Source of the DNA: Vandiemenella viatica
Taxonomy: Eukaryota; Arthropoda; Insecta; Orthoptera; Morabidae
NCBI GenBank assembly: GCA_031002005.1
Contig: CM061921.1
Span: 142,509,283-142,573,282, forward strand
DNA length: 64,000 nt
Direction: 5' to 3'
Positions 32,180-43,068 of this stretch are shown piece by piece (the stretch's first letter is position 1; each line of letters begins with the position of its first letter). The notes below the pieces were generated by a model. The model had not been told where the DNA came from. It was given only the letters and a program-made list of their open reading frames with translations, and did no database searches. The translations under genes and the position numbers were made by a program.

Positions 32180-32690
32180 TGCTACATTCCTATACCCACT
32201 AACTTTAGCACTCTTTAAATTCTTTCAACGTGACTGTAATCAACTGCCAACTTATGATCATGGTCATCTTTTCTCTTCCATGCATTACTCATAATTCTTA
32301 CATCAATATATTTCCATGGCTCATCACCAATATATGCCTTATACACTTCCATGACTCTCTTCACCCTCCTTCTGTATTAGAATGAATTCCATTCCCGCTC
32401 TTTCATCATATCAGTTACTGGTTACGTTCTGTGGTAATTTATGCAAATCTAGCAGCCCTTCTTTGCACCCCAACCAACTCTTATATTTGATACCAAAAAT
32501 GTGGGTTCCATACTACATTGCTATATTCAAGCAATGGTCTGACCAAAGTTTTGTAACACAATTCTTTTACTTCTCTGGTACATCCCCTCATCAGTGAAAA
32601 CCTTTTCCTACGACAAGACCAACATGTCCAATGTGCCCAGTTGAGCATGTTATCAAATGTTATGCCAAGATATTGGTAAAATATAATCTT
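32180..32690 (-). pseudogene. CR1-like LINE 3' end
   Basis: The minus-strand reading has YLGITFDNMLNWA, EVKELCYKTLVRPLLEYSNV and VWNPHF, the C-terminal part of CR1/Jockey-type ORF2. It then continues in other frames with VMEVYKAYIGDEPWKYIDVR and DHDHKLAVDYSHVERI. Broken by frameshifts. It abuts the Penelope-like fragment at about 32690. Confidence 0.75.
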
Positions 32691-32694
32691 CACG

Positions 32695-33625
32695 GGTGTT
32701 CAGCTGGATGGTGTCAAAGTGACACGACGTTTCGACAGCAAGCTCGGCTGTCTTCATCAGGTATCGGTGTCTGCTGGCTGTCGTAGGCTGGCTGTCACCG
32801 CGTCGACTGACTTAGCTCCTCGACGCACCTCCTTATCTACCTGCCCGCGTGGGGCGTCCGACCAATCAGAGAGCAACCCGCCCCACCAGGGAGTGCCAGC
32901 GCTCCCGGCCAGTGGGAGACCCCCCCCCCCTGATTGGTCGATGGCTAGTCCACGGATACCCGCGGTGCCCGACTGGTGTCATTAGCCGCTTTGATAGCGT
33001 GTTGTGTCCTGCTTCGCTCTCGTCGGAGGTCATTAATAATGGGCATCCAAGCTTCGCTCAGAAGGAGCCCGCCGTCCCTATTTATGTCTGGTCGTTCAGT
33101 CGAATCTCCAACGCCTCCTTTATGACCGAGTCCCAGAAAGTGGAAGCCCTGGTCAACACTACCGTTTTGTCAAACTCAATCATGTGCTTGTGGTCGAAAG
33201 CACGCTCCGCTAGGGCCGACTTTTCAAGCTGCCCCAGCCTTAGATGACGTTTATGTTTGGAAAGGCGCACTTCAATGGTTCTGGTGGTCTGTCCAATGTA
33301 CACCTTGCCGCATTCACACGGTATGGAGTAAATGCCTGGGGTCCTCAAGCCTAGGTCATCTTTGACTGAGGGCAGTATGTCTTGTATCTTGGTGGGGGGC
33401 CGGAAAATACATTTTATACCAAACCGTGCCAGAAGTCTACCAATCTTTCCTGATTTGTTTCCGTCATATGGCAGGAAGGCAAGAGTTTTTGGATGTTCTT
33501 CTTGCTCCGATGGTGTTATCGGTGGTTTCTGCGTAATTCGTTCCAGTTTAACAAGTGTATGAGAAATTGTTGACCATGTAGATTCAAATTTACACGCGGT
33601 ATTAGTATATGCCGGATTCCAACAG
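32695..33625 (-). mobile_element. Penelope-like retroelement fragment
   Basis: A 5'-truncated piece with a GIY-YIG endonuclease frame (next entry) and a CG-rich 3' part that ends in a hammerhead-ribozyme-like sequence and GTGAAGATTATAT. Penelope-like elements are the retroelements whose reverse transcriptase is joined to a GIY-YIG nuclease and whose ends carry hammerhead motifs. The reverse-transcriptase portion is absent. Confidence 0.82.
32708..32775 (-). ncRNA. Hammerhead-ribozyme-like motif at the Penelope-like end
   Basis: On the minus strand CTGATGA (32760-32754) is followed by a perfect 6-bp stem GACAGC/GCTGTC (32752-32747 with 32739-32734) closed by a 7-base loop, then GAAA (32733-32730) and ACG...TGTC, which can form a 2-3-bp stem III ending in GTC. 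These are the conserved hammerhead core boxes in order. One unpaired A sits between CTGATGA and stem II, and I could not draw a convincing stem I, so activity is uncertain. Penelope-like elements are known to carry hammerheads with very short stem III. Confidence 0.5.
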
Positions 33626-33633
33626 TTACACAT
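33082..33633 (-). pseudogene. GIY-YIG endonuclease domain of a Penelope-like element
   Basis: An open frame of 183 codons. The GIY-YIG core is GIYSIPCECGKVYIGQTTRT (about residues 97-116) followed by IEVRLSKHKRHLRLG with the catalytic arginine, and a conserved SALAERAFDHKHMIEF block holding the histidines. A CxC lies just inside the first motif, as in Penelope-like elements. The nuclease nicks target DNA for retrotransposition. The frame is truncated upstream, where the reverse transcriptase should be. Confidence 0.85.
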
Positions 33634-34312
33634 ATAATATATTTATAATAATATACATTACACAAAATATGTGTTGGTGAAGAAGTAGGTTTCACTGAAA
33701 AAAAGGAAGTGCTATACAAACAGACTTGAGTTCTATGGACTCATCCAGATTACTAAGTGTATTGTAAGAAGCTTACGATTATTTGGATATAAGCCTCCAC
33801 CAAAAATCCTGATTTCTACTATTCATTAAAATCAGTTAGGACCCTATTTACATATATATTTATAAAAAAAAATACTCTTATTTTGATTGTCTTCCAATCC
33901 CCACTAATCCAAAATTGAAACAGCATAATAACCATAGACCTTGATTGTTTTTGAAAGCTTAGTTGTGTTGACCTCACCCATTTAGAGGACTCGGTTCTGG
34001 TAGTTCCTTTCACTTTATTGAACCTGATTGATATTTGTGGACCGAAGAATGTGACCATCCCTTGTCAGTGTAGATTAATAATTACAAAGATCTTTTATGC
34101 TTCGATTAAATAACTCGAAACGTGTCAGCCAATCTCCTGTAGCTTTTATCAGAATATCGTTTGCAGGGATTTAGAGTACCACTCACATTTGTGTCTAGCT
34201 TTACAAATATTTTGGTACTGTTTTTTCCATCCTCAATCACAAAGAATAATTGTATGAAAGTAATAAAGTTGAATTATAAATAATATTGGCAAATGAGCTT
34301 AACAAATGCGAA
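33634..34312. other. Unassigned AT-rich sequence
   Basis: Nothing recognised. Confidence 0.4.
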
Positions 34313-34512
34313 ACAGAGCTCGGTGGCTGAGCGGCATCTTATTCAGGATGAATCCAGATTTGAGTTTTCCATGGATTTCCCAAATCAATTCAAATGATTG
34401 CTTGGAATGGTTTCTTTAATACATCATGGTCGAATTCCTTCTCATTCCTTGTCCCAAATCCTTTCCCACCTCTAAAGACCTCACCATTGACGAATCGTAA
34501 GGCCATAAAGGA
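34313..34512 (+). mobile_element. tRNA-derived SINE, copy 5 (diverged)
   Basis: It shares GAGCTCGGTGGCTGAGCGG at the head, TTTTCCATGGATTTCCCAAA and GGTCGAATTCCTTCTCATTC in the body, and an A-rich tail at 34511-34520. Part of the head, including box B, is deleted. Confidence 0.78.
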
Positions 34513-34520
34513 AAAAAAAA

Positions 34521-35238
34521 ACAATTAATACAACAAGCTTTAAGCATTGCTGTAGTTGTTTCTCATTTAAAAATAGTGTTGGATATTTGAATGAAATAAA
34601 GTTTCTCTTAATGTGTGATAGTAGAAGAGCAGCATTTTGGCATACGATACATAGGCTGCAGCCTACGGGCCCACACCACAAAGGGGCCTGCACCACATGC
34701 AATAATAATAATAATCAAACATGCGCAAAGAAAGTAATCTATTCCCTAGCCTTCATGTCTGAATAGCGATGGAAGGTCAAAGTTTTAATATTTTCTTTGA
34801 ATGTAAGAATTTTAAAAAAATTACATTCATATATAATTGGAATAGGTGTGTTTATAATTCAATATTAATTCTGTTTCTTAATTATTTTGTATTTACTTTG
34901 TCATTATATGTCACCTTTTATTTCTTTTAAAACTTTATTCCAGCATTCAGGATTCTTGATTGCTTGGTGTGGCGTGGGAAGGTTCTGAGTTATGGATCAC
35001 TGTCTAAAAATATTTTAGTCAGTCTTCCTGTTGACATGCATGTGAATATTCAATATTGGTTTTTTAATCTTTCTCTATGGTGTGATTTGGTGATTGTGTG
35101 ATACGGTGATCTTAATCATCTTTTGTTGTTTGTTTTATGTTAATATGTAGGCCTGCTCTTTCATACTGTTATTAAGACTTCTGAGTTTGTAATTCCCCGG
35201 GCTTTGCTTAGGGTGTTTGGTTGAAAGAACACAGATAT
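34521..35238. other. Unassigned sequence left of the young Gypsy element
   Basis: AT-rich; a GGGCCCACACCAC / GGGGCCTGCACCAC stretch near 34668 resembles sequence near 43775 beyond the element, so the Gypsy element may have landed in another repeat. Confidence 0.35.
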
Positions 35239-35865
35239 TGTAACATAACAGTAGCATTCCGCCGACCCGCAGGTAGCGCCGAAGTGAGCGCATGATTACA
35301 TTGTTTAAAGTCAGTCGTTATCGAGGTATGGTAGCGAACGGCTCGCGTCGCGTAATGTGAGACGCTATACTAACTGTGCGGGTGTAGCAAGAAGTAAGAA
35401 GAAGAATGAACTAGTTTAACCATTGCGACGTATGTTTTAAATTGATTTGAACAGTGGGTTGAGATACCAGAACAGTGAAGTGTGGCATCGAAAGTAATAT
35501 AGTGTGGACTGATTTGGATTAAAAACTTTCCTTTTGTTTCTAAGAATCTTGCAATCGACGGATTACGAAGTTTCAATAGCCTTATCATCTAAATTCTGAT
35601 AGTGGCCAACTGGTTCGATGTGTACTTTATTCAAATAAATGTGTGGAGAACCGATTTTCATTACTTAAGACTTGAAGATTTCTCTTAATTAGTTATCCTC
35701 ACACTTTTATCGGACTGGTTTGGACCCTGTCTGGCGACCGGCGGCGACTACGAACTCATTTATCCAACTTCGGGTGCTGTATGTTAGTAATTAAAACTTT
35801 AGCAAGCACGAAGTTCGGTCTACAGTAAGTATCAGGTCAACCACAAGAAAGGCAATAGTCTTACA
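35239..35865 (+). repeat. 5' LTR of the young Gypsy element
   Basis: Begins TGTAACATAACAG and ends AGTCTTACA. It differs from the 3' LTR only near 35272 (G here, A there) and near 35328 (A here, T there). Contains AATAAA at about 35635. GTAAGTAT near its end (35825) is a strong splice-donor match. Confidence 0.95.
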
Positions 35866-35883
35866 TGGCGACGAGTGACAGGA
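35866..35883 (+). promoter_or_regulatory. Primer-binding site, tRNA-Arg type
   Basis: TGGCGACGAGTGACAGGA follows the LTR directly. It resembles the TGGCGACCGTGACA site of tRNA-Arg-primed Gypsy elements such as 412 and mdg1, with a small change in the middle. Confidence 0.65.
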
Positions 35884-36540
35884 CTGTGTGGTAGAAATCA
35901 GTACTAGGAGGAGAGACAATTTTTCTCAAATCCTAGGAAAACACACAAAAGAAAGAAAAGGAAAACTAGTGATATCAAGACGACGACAATCAAAACAGTG
36001 AGTGTCGACAATACCCAAAGGTGCGGAAGAACTCCCACTCGACGAAGGCAGCGCGGCTGGTCAAGGAGCAGCGGGGAAGATATTCGACATTGTTCGGCGC
36101 GGAGCTGGGCAGCCGAGACGACGAAGGCGGGAGAAAGAAGAATCGTCGTGCAGAGTCTCCGAAAGCTAAGAACGCGCTGTGCGCTGCTTGTTTGGCTATT
36201 TTTGAAGGCTTAAATCCTTTCCTAATTTTTTCTAATAATTTTCCTTTTTTTCTGTAAAATATCGAGGAAGGAAATCGGGCAAGATTTTTCTCTCCTAACT
36301 TGACAATACATTTTGTTCTCCTTTGTCATCAGTGATGACAGAAGCAATTATTTAAACTCCACCTGTAGTTATGCCTGTAGTGCAACCTTTTATTTCCTTT
36401 TTTCTTTAAATGGCATGCTTAGCTAGATAGCTTGCAGCAGCTGGCGCTTCGTAACGGCGTTGTTGTGGTTTGGTGGTCTGATTCGCGGGAAGCGAATTTG
36501 CCGTGTTTTGTGATCTTGTTTTCTGTGTAAAATTATAATC
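35884..36540 (+). other. Untranslated leader of the young Gypsy element
   Basis: About 650 bases between primer site and gag start. Two short overlapping open frames (35998-36257) are arginine/serine-rich and show no domain; I treat them as chance. Packaging signals would be expected here but cannot be identified. Confidence 0.6.
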
Positions 36541-38217
36541 ATGCCGGGAACCGAGGGAAGCTCTAAGGTAGATATGCCGGAAATGGTCCGAGTGATAAAT
36601 GAGTTATTAAATTCCAAGTTGGACAATTTAACGACTAATATGGAAATCTTAAGTTCCAGGTTTGAAAATTTAAACATAAATTCTGAGATTCAAAATTCCA
36701 AATTGGAAAATTTAAATACGAATTCCGAGATCCTAAATTCCAAGTTTGGAAATTTAAATTTGGATCTCAAATCAAGTACCGAAATCCTCCATGATAAATT
36801 TGAACATTTAAATTCAGACCTTAAGTCAAGCACTGAAATCCTCCATGATAAATTTGAAAAGTTAGATTCAGATCTTAAATTAAGTACTCAAACCTTTGAT
36901 TCCAAGCTCGATAATCTAAAAGCTGAGCTAAAGTCTGACGCGGAAATGTTACATTCTAAGTCTCTGAATGAACACAAATCCCAAATAGCAGAATTACGTA
37001 AGGATATGGAAGAGTATCGTGCTTTGTGTAATATGCGAGCAGAGGACTTAGCAACCCAGTTTTCCGATTTAAAACAAGAGTTAAAGGGTGAAACTGGTAG
37101 TTTGCGCCAGGAAACCGACGCCTTGCAAGAACAATATGCGCAGTTACAAGAAAAAAGCGATAGTCATTGCCACCGTATAAAGACGATCGAAGGACAGTTC
37201 CAAACATTGCAAGAAGGTACCCGACAGGGCTATGCGGAAGTGAAATTTGGGATGAAAGAGATAACTGCGGAGGTGGAACAGCTGGATGAGAAGTTGGAGA
37301 AATTAAAAGTGTCAACTGCCGTATTTGTGGATGAGAGAATGAAGGTACATGCGCCGCTAATTATAAAGCAAGAAGTATTAAAACAAGTGCCGGGTGTAGT
37401 GAGAGAAGAATTCTGTAAATACAAAGAAACCGGAAAGGGCACCGTAATTCCTGTTCAATGCTACGACGAAAAGATTGATTGGGAAGAATTTTCGGACCGA
37501 AATGGCATCCATCCTGTAAAGTTTATTAAAAATTTCGAAAATTTTCCACCTTTTATGGCTGCTAGTGAGGAGAAGAAAATTAATATGGTAATAAAACATT
37601 TAAGAGCAGGACCCCGACTGTGGGCAGAGCAATTAGAGGAGGAATTTTCATCTTTCGAGCAGTTCAAAGAAGATTTTTTGAATCTTTACTGGTCGGCAGA
37701 AGCGGCAGATCGCCGTAAAATCAGAATTAATGTGCGGTGACCGTTATGACCCGAGAAGAGGATCGCAAACCGATTTTTTCATGCGGTGCTATGCATCTTG
37801 CCGATACTTAGACCAGCCTCATAGTGAAGAAGAGTATGTACGAATGATTGCGGCTAGGTTACCGGAACAGACACAGCTAATACTTACTAGCCACAAGATC
37901 CGCTCCATAAAGGATGCTGTAGATATGCTGGGAAGATTAGATGTACAAGAGCAAAGAATGTACAGAACAAGATACCAGGGCAACATAATACTAATCATTT
38001 TCAAAATAACGGATTCAGACAGGAAAACCACCGAAGAGAAGGGAATAAAAATTTTCGGCAAGAACCGGAAAACTCAGGCCGGCAAGACGGAGTTCGAAAG
38101 GAAAACATAGAGGAAGGAAAATCACATAGGCGGTTCCAGAATCATAACTACCGACCGCAAAATGAAGAACAGAGGGTAGCCGTGGTTTCAGAAGACAATA
38201 CCAGACATTTAAACTAG
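36541..38217 (+). pseudogene. Gypsy gag (two single-base frame changes)
   Basis: Starts at ATG 36541 (MPGTEGSSKVDMPEMVRVIN). Residues about 20-150 are tandem coiled-coil units of the type NTNSEILNSKFGNL and LKSSTEILHDKFE. A second heptad region follows to residue ~265, then the capsid-like block WEEFSDRNGIHPVKFIKNFE and INMVIKHLRAGPRLWAEQLE. A frame change near 37720 (an A run) and a compensating one near 37980 lie before a Q/N/R-rich tail. There is no CCHC zinc knuckle. The frame ends TTA AAC TAG at 38217, overlapping pol. Confidence 0.9.
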
Positions 38218-40466
38218 TGCCTGCCACTGAGAAGGCTTCGCCAGCGGCGGAGGCAGAAAAGAGGCCAAATACAGAGAAAATAGTATTAGTAAAAGAAGAA
38301 AAAATAGGCTTGAGGCGGAAAAAGGATCAACCAGAAATATGTCTATACGATACAGTATTTAATAACGAAGTTGAAGAGGAACCGATAAGATACGAGAAAA
38401 TTTTATTAACCAGTACAAGTGAAGAATTGAAGGCGGATGAGGTAGAAGATGAAAATGAATTTGATCAGGAAATGGAAGTCGGAGAATCTGAGATCAGAGG
38501 AGAAGGCGAAGATGACATTTTTGAAATTGAAAACGAAAGAATTCAAGAACACATTTGGAGAGAACAAAGGAAATTACGCGAGGGTGAGATGATGTTAATA
38601 GGAATTGATGGTTCGGAAAATATGGATACAGGCGAGGTAAGCCTGGACGGGATTAAAGTTGTGCGGAAGTCTTATGTATTTCATGACGGCGCAGCCGGCG
38701 AGCGCGACGGCAGCCAACACACGCGTAACAGTCCAGGCGTAAACAGTGTTGGTACCTGTGCCAAAAATAATTTGAAGCACGCGGCAGCCGCTGGCGCGGT
38801 ATACGAACAATGCGGAACATTTCTGTCAACTAAAGCGAGCTATGGAAAGGAAAGATCAATACCAACAGACTACGGAACTTGTAAAGAAGATGTCGGGAAG
38901 CTGAAGCAGTCACAGATATATGAAGAAGAGAAAAGAATTGACAGAAAGTCAATAAAATGGAAGAGTAAAGATAAGTTGCGGCGGGACGAAGATTTACCAT
39001 ATAGTGACAAGCAATTAACGGACATTACTAGTACTTGCTACTCAGATTTGAATAATGAAGAGAATCTAACGGCTCGCAAATCACAAGTCTTTTCAGTCTA
39101 CAATAACGACCCGAGAGAAGATTTATTGGAAGAAGAAGGAATTTTAAGGAGAAAAGAAGCCCGTACACCTACTGTTTTGGTGAAATTTAAATCACGACAA
39201 GTAGAAGCCTTGATAGATTCTGGCGCGGACATATCCTGTGTTTCGGAAAACCTATTTCAAATCCTTGTGAATGAACCTGACGCATGTTTACACTCGGTAC
39301 AAGGAATGACAGTTACGGTAGCAAATGGGGGTAAAATTAAAAGAATCACCCAGCAAATTCGAGTAGATGGTGAGATTGGAGGACACAGGATTGAAATAAA
39401 AGCATTTGTTATCCCTAAATTAACCGTTGATCTAATTCTGGGAGTCGATTGGCTTGCCGAGAAAATGGTTAAACTGGACTGGGAAGAGAATAGTCTGCAA
39501 TTTATTACGGAAGGAAAAAGAGTGAATATAAGTTATGAAACCAAAATTCGTGAAGAAGGAAAGGAAGCGGTTCAAGTTAGAGTCATTTCAAGAGGAGAGG
39601 TGCAGGAGTTTGTATGCTATGATGAGCCTAGTGAGGAAGAAGTGCAGCTGTCACAATTATTGGTCGAAAAGGACAGTGAGGATTTAATGTACTCGCAACA
39701 ACAGCTCGAAAATGAAGAAGAAGCTCAAGTGCGGGTGCAGGAAATTATTAACGAGTTTCAAGAGATATTTTCAGATAAACCTGGCTTAATTAAAGGATAT
39801 CAGTGCCACTTCAAGGTCAAGGACGACACGCCATTTACTGTTAAACCTTATCCTATTCCCTTTGCGCTGAAAAGCAAGGCACAAGAGGAGATAGATCGTA
39901 TGTTAGAATGGGGTGTGATCGAACGATCAAATAGTGCATTTGTAAACCCTTTGGTCGCAGTAACCAAAGCTGATAAATCAATAAGACTAGTTTTGGACGC
40001 AAGGGCGCTTAATAAAATTCTGGTTACTGAAAGAGACCATCCATTACCAGTCGATGATATCTTGCAAAAATTTCATGGTGTCAAATACATGAGTTCCTTG
40101 GATTTAACAGCATCCTATTGGCAAGTACCCATTGATGAAGCTTCGAGGAAATATACCGCTTTCCGGTTTGAAGGCAAATGTTTTCATTTTCGTGTGTTGC
40201 CTTTCGGATTGAATAACGCTGTAGCCAATTTTATAAGGGCACTTGATCAGGTGTTAGGAAGGCGATTGAGAGACAAAATCCACACGTATGTCGACGACAT
40301 AATTATTGCTTCACGAACTTTAGAAGAGCATCTTGAGACACTACGAGAAGTGCTTACTGCTTTGAAAAAGGGAGGAATGACTTTAAAAATTAAGAAATGT
40401 GTATTTTTGAGGAAAAGATTGAATTTCTTGGGGCATGTTATACTGCCTGAAGGGATAACCTGTTGA
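38166..40466 (+). pseudogene. Gypsy pol part 1: protease and reverse transcriptase
   Basis: Open from 38166 and entered by -1 frameshift, with no ATG needed; the first codons after the slip read LVPATEKASPAAEAEK. An acidic region precedes the protease (VEALIDSGADISCVSENLF, about 39200) with the DSG active site and LILGVDWLAEK. The reverse transcriptase begins near KPYPIPFALKSKAQEEIDRM and contains VLDARALNK, YMSSLDLTASYWQVPID (first catalytic D), VLPFGLNNAVANF and HTYVDDIIIASR (the YVDD box, about 40288). A single missing base near 40459 throws the frame to a TGA at 40464-40466; the protein continues in the next entry. Confidence 0.93.
38208..38214 (+). promoter_or_regulatory. Programmed -1 frameshift slippery site, gag-pol
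   Basis: TTTAAAC is positioned in the gag frame as T TTA AAC, immediately followed by the gag stop TAG (38215-38217). A one-base backward slip gives TTT AAA then CTA GTG, which is exactly the pol frame, open from 38166. After a 6-base spacer CTGCC (38221-38225) can pair with GGCAG (38252-38256), around GC-rich sequence with an inner hairpin. This matches the X XXY YYZ plus structure rule of retroviral and coronaviral -1 frameshifting. Confidence 0.88.
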
Positions 40467-42417
40467 AGACAAGAAAGTAGAGGCGATCAATAAATTCCCT
40501 AGACCAACTACTAAGACTCAATTAAAAAGTTTTCTGGGATTGTGCGGTTATTACAGAAAGTTCATACCCGGACAGGCACTGAATAGTGTGCACCTCAGAG
40601 ATCTTGGGAAGGCTAGGACCCCTTGGAATTGGACTGAAAGTTGTGAAGAGGATTTTAATAGAATTAAACGAGAGCTGTCACAAAAGATTGTGTTAGCACA
40701 CCCGGACTGGAACTTAGACATGTGTGTGGCCACGGATGGGTCTCACTACGGACTCGGTGCACAGGTTTTTCAAGAGGTCAATGTCGGAGGGAAAATTGAG
40801 CAGAGAACCATTGCATTTGCCAGTAGAATGTTGAATCAACATGAATTGTCCTATAATACCACAGAAAAAGAGACTCTTGCTATTATATGGTGTTTCCAGA
40901 AGTTTCGAGCACTATTTCTGGGAAGAAAAACCGTGATATACACAGATCATAAGGCATTATCGTTTTTGATGAACTGCAGGTTGGTACACGGGAGGCTGAC
41001 CCGGTGGGCCTTACTAATGCAGGAATTTGAGTTTGAAATTAGATACCGACCTGGTGCAGAAAATCTGGTAGCAGACTGCCTCTCACGTTTACCTGTCGGT
41101 TTAGTCGAAGGGAAGAATAATATTCAGCCAGCACAAGAAGCACACATTCATTATATTCATGGGGTGACAGGAGAAAATGAAGTTGTAAAATTACTGAAGA
41201 ATATGAAGACCTTACAGGAGCAGGATGAAGTGATTAAAGAGGTAAAGGAAGAAATTTTAAAACCCAACTACCAGGGAAAATTATCAAAATATTATTGTGT
41301 TCATAGAGACGTAGTCTTTCAGCGAAATTCAGAAATAAGTAAGGACTGGAAATTGTGGATACCAGAAAAGTTTGTAGATAGCTTGATTAACCATCATCAT
41401 TTGAGTTACGGTCACTTTGGGCCTGGTAAATGTCACCGAATCATCAAGGAACACTGTTATTTTGTTAATATGGCGAGGAGGATAGCAAAGCTACTGTCCA
41501 CATGTGACCTATGTCAGAGGACGAAGGTGGATAATGTGTTGAGGAGAGGAGAGATGAAGTGTATTTTACCTGAAAATGTATTGGAGTTAGTCGCAGTTGA
41601 CGTGTATGGCCCACTGCCTAAGTCTAGAGGTGGAGTGACACAGATACTGGTCGTAATTGATGTTTTTTCAAAATTTGTCAGATTGTACCCGTTGAAGAGG
41701 GCTACAGCCAAGCTGATGGCAAATAAAATTTTAAACGATTTCGTACCGAAGGTTGGAAAACCTAGGAGGGTTGTCTCAGATAACGCCCCTCAATTTTGTA
41801 GCAGTAAATGGACCGAGAGGTTGGAGCAAGTCGGGATAGAGGTAGTGCGAACTTCCTTATATCACCCTCAAAGTAATGTTTCTGAACGAGTAATGAGAGA
41901 AATAGGGAGGTGGTTTCGGTGTTACTGCACAGACAACCATCAGAGATGGGCCCTTGAAGTTGAGCACTTGGAGCATATACTTAATGACATACCACATGAT
42001 TCTACCTCGGTAGTGCCGCGGGAAGTCATGTTCGGCGAGAAGGCACTCCGTATTGTAACGGAATTCGTAGATTTTCCTACAACTCGTCAAGTGAACCGTG
42101 AAGAGTTGATTAAGACAGTTCAACAGCAGATGAAGAAGAAAGCTCAGAGGAGGAAGAAGCGGCATGATCAAAGAGGGAAGGCAATCGACTATAAGCCGGG
42201 TGATCTGGTACTGGCGCAGACTCATTATAAGTCCTCTAGCGTAAACAAAGAAATTAGGAAGTTTAAGTATTTGTATGAAGGCCCGTATCGGATTGCTAGC
42301 TGCCCTAGGAAGAATTCCTATTTATTAGTGTACCCTGTTGGTCAAAATATCAGGGGTACTTTCAATGTTACTTCCCTTAAACCCTACAAAATGTTACCAG
42401 AAGACTTATCTGACTAA
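40467..42417 (+). pseudogene. Gypsy pol part 2: RT thumb, RNase H, integrase
   Basis: Continues pol in another frame: KSFLGLCGYYRKFIPG (end of reverse transcriptase), CVATDGSHYGLGAQVFQE, TEKETLAIIWCFQKFR and YTDHKALSFL (RNase H). Next come the integrase zinc finger HHLSYGHFGPGKCH ... CDLCQR and the core with VDVYGPLP (D), SDNAPQFC (D) and NVSERVMREIGRWF (E), so the catalytic triad is intact. The C-terminal domain has YKPGDLVLAQTHYK and FKYLYEGPYRIA, the GPY/F module. It ends TAA at 42417. This 1.9-kb stretch is fully open. Confidence 0.94.
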
Positions 42418-43068
42418 AAGGAGGGGACACCCTTTATCCTTATTTTTTTTTCTAATTTTTATTTGGCGTAGGCCGATTACCTCATCGCTGCGGCGAACAA
42501 ATCTTTAATTTTTTTTCCGGCTAAAGCCAATAAACTAAATCCACATTTCCACTCTCGTACCCTGCCTGAAAAAATGCCAAAGCAGCTGCAGCAACAACAG
42601 TAGGCTTTGTGTAGTGCAGTGTAGTGCGTGAAGTGCTTCGACAAAAGTCGTATAGAGGTTAATGACCTCTACCAGTGTCGCAACCGAGGACTCCACCCAT
42701 AGAGCCTACGGTAGAAGCGGAAATATTATTTTTGTCATGTTGTGTATATATGTTCTTTCTTTTCAGTTTTATTTTCGTGAGAGTTGACAGTCTATTTGAG
42801 AACTGTGACCACGAAAACTATAACAATTTCATGTGGTTCCTTCGTGTATTTTTTTTCTGTATATGTTTTCTTGATGTTGTTTGTGTGCCTGTTTTTTTTA
42901 ATTTAAATATGTTAAATGGCTTTGTGTATCTTATGTTAGTAGGTTGGCCACACTTGAGAGTCTGAAACTTGGTATTTGTAAATTTTCTTTTTTTATTGTA
43001 ATGATAATTCTTCAGTTTCTTTTGAAAAAAAAAACCTGAACAATTATCACAAATTGGTAGTTGGGGAA
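42418..43068 (+). other. Gypsy 3' untranslated region and polypurine tract
   Basis: No env domain. It starts GGAGGGGACACC directly after the pol stop. A hydrophobic open frame at 42675-42965 (96 codons, GTG start only) has T-rich codons and no family signal. The purine-rich GGTAGTTGGGGAA at 43056-43068 abuts the 3' LTR and is the likely plus-strand primer. Confidence 0.7.

Noticed and set aside
35998..36257. Two overlapping open frames in the Gypsy leader as an accessory gene
   Set aside because: Short, overlapping in different frames, low-complexity R/S content and no recognisable domain.
36956..37315. A 119-codon minus-strand frame inside gag
   Set aside because: Antisense shadow of the repetitive gag coding sequence.
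42675..42965. A 96-codon hydrophobic frame between pol and the 3' LTR, considered as an env gene
   Set aside because: It starts only at GTG, its hydrophobicity comes from T-rich sequence, and no signal peptide, cleavage site or coiled coil of an envelope protein is visible.
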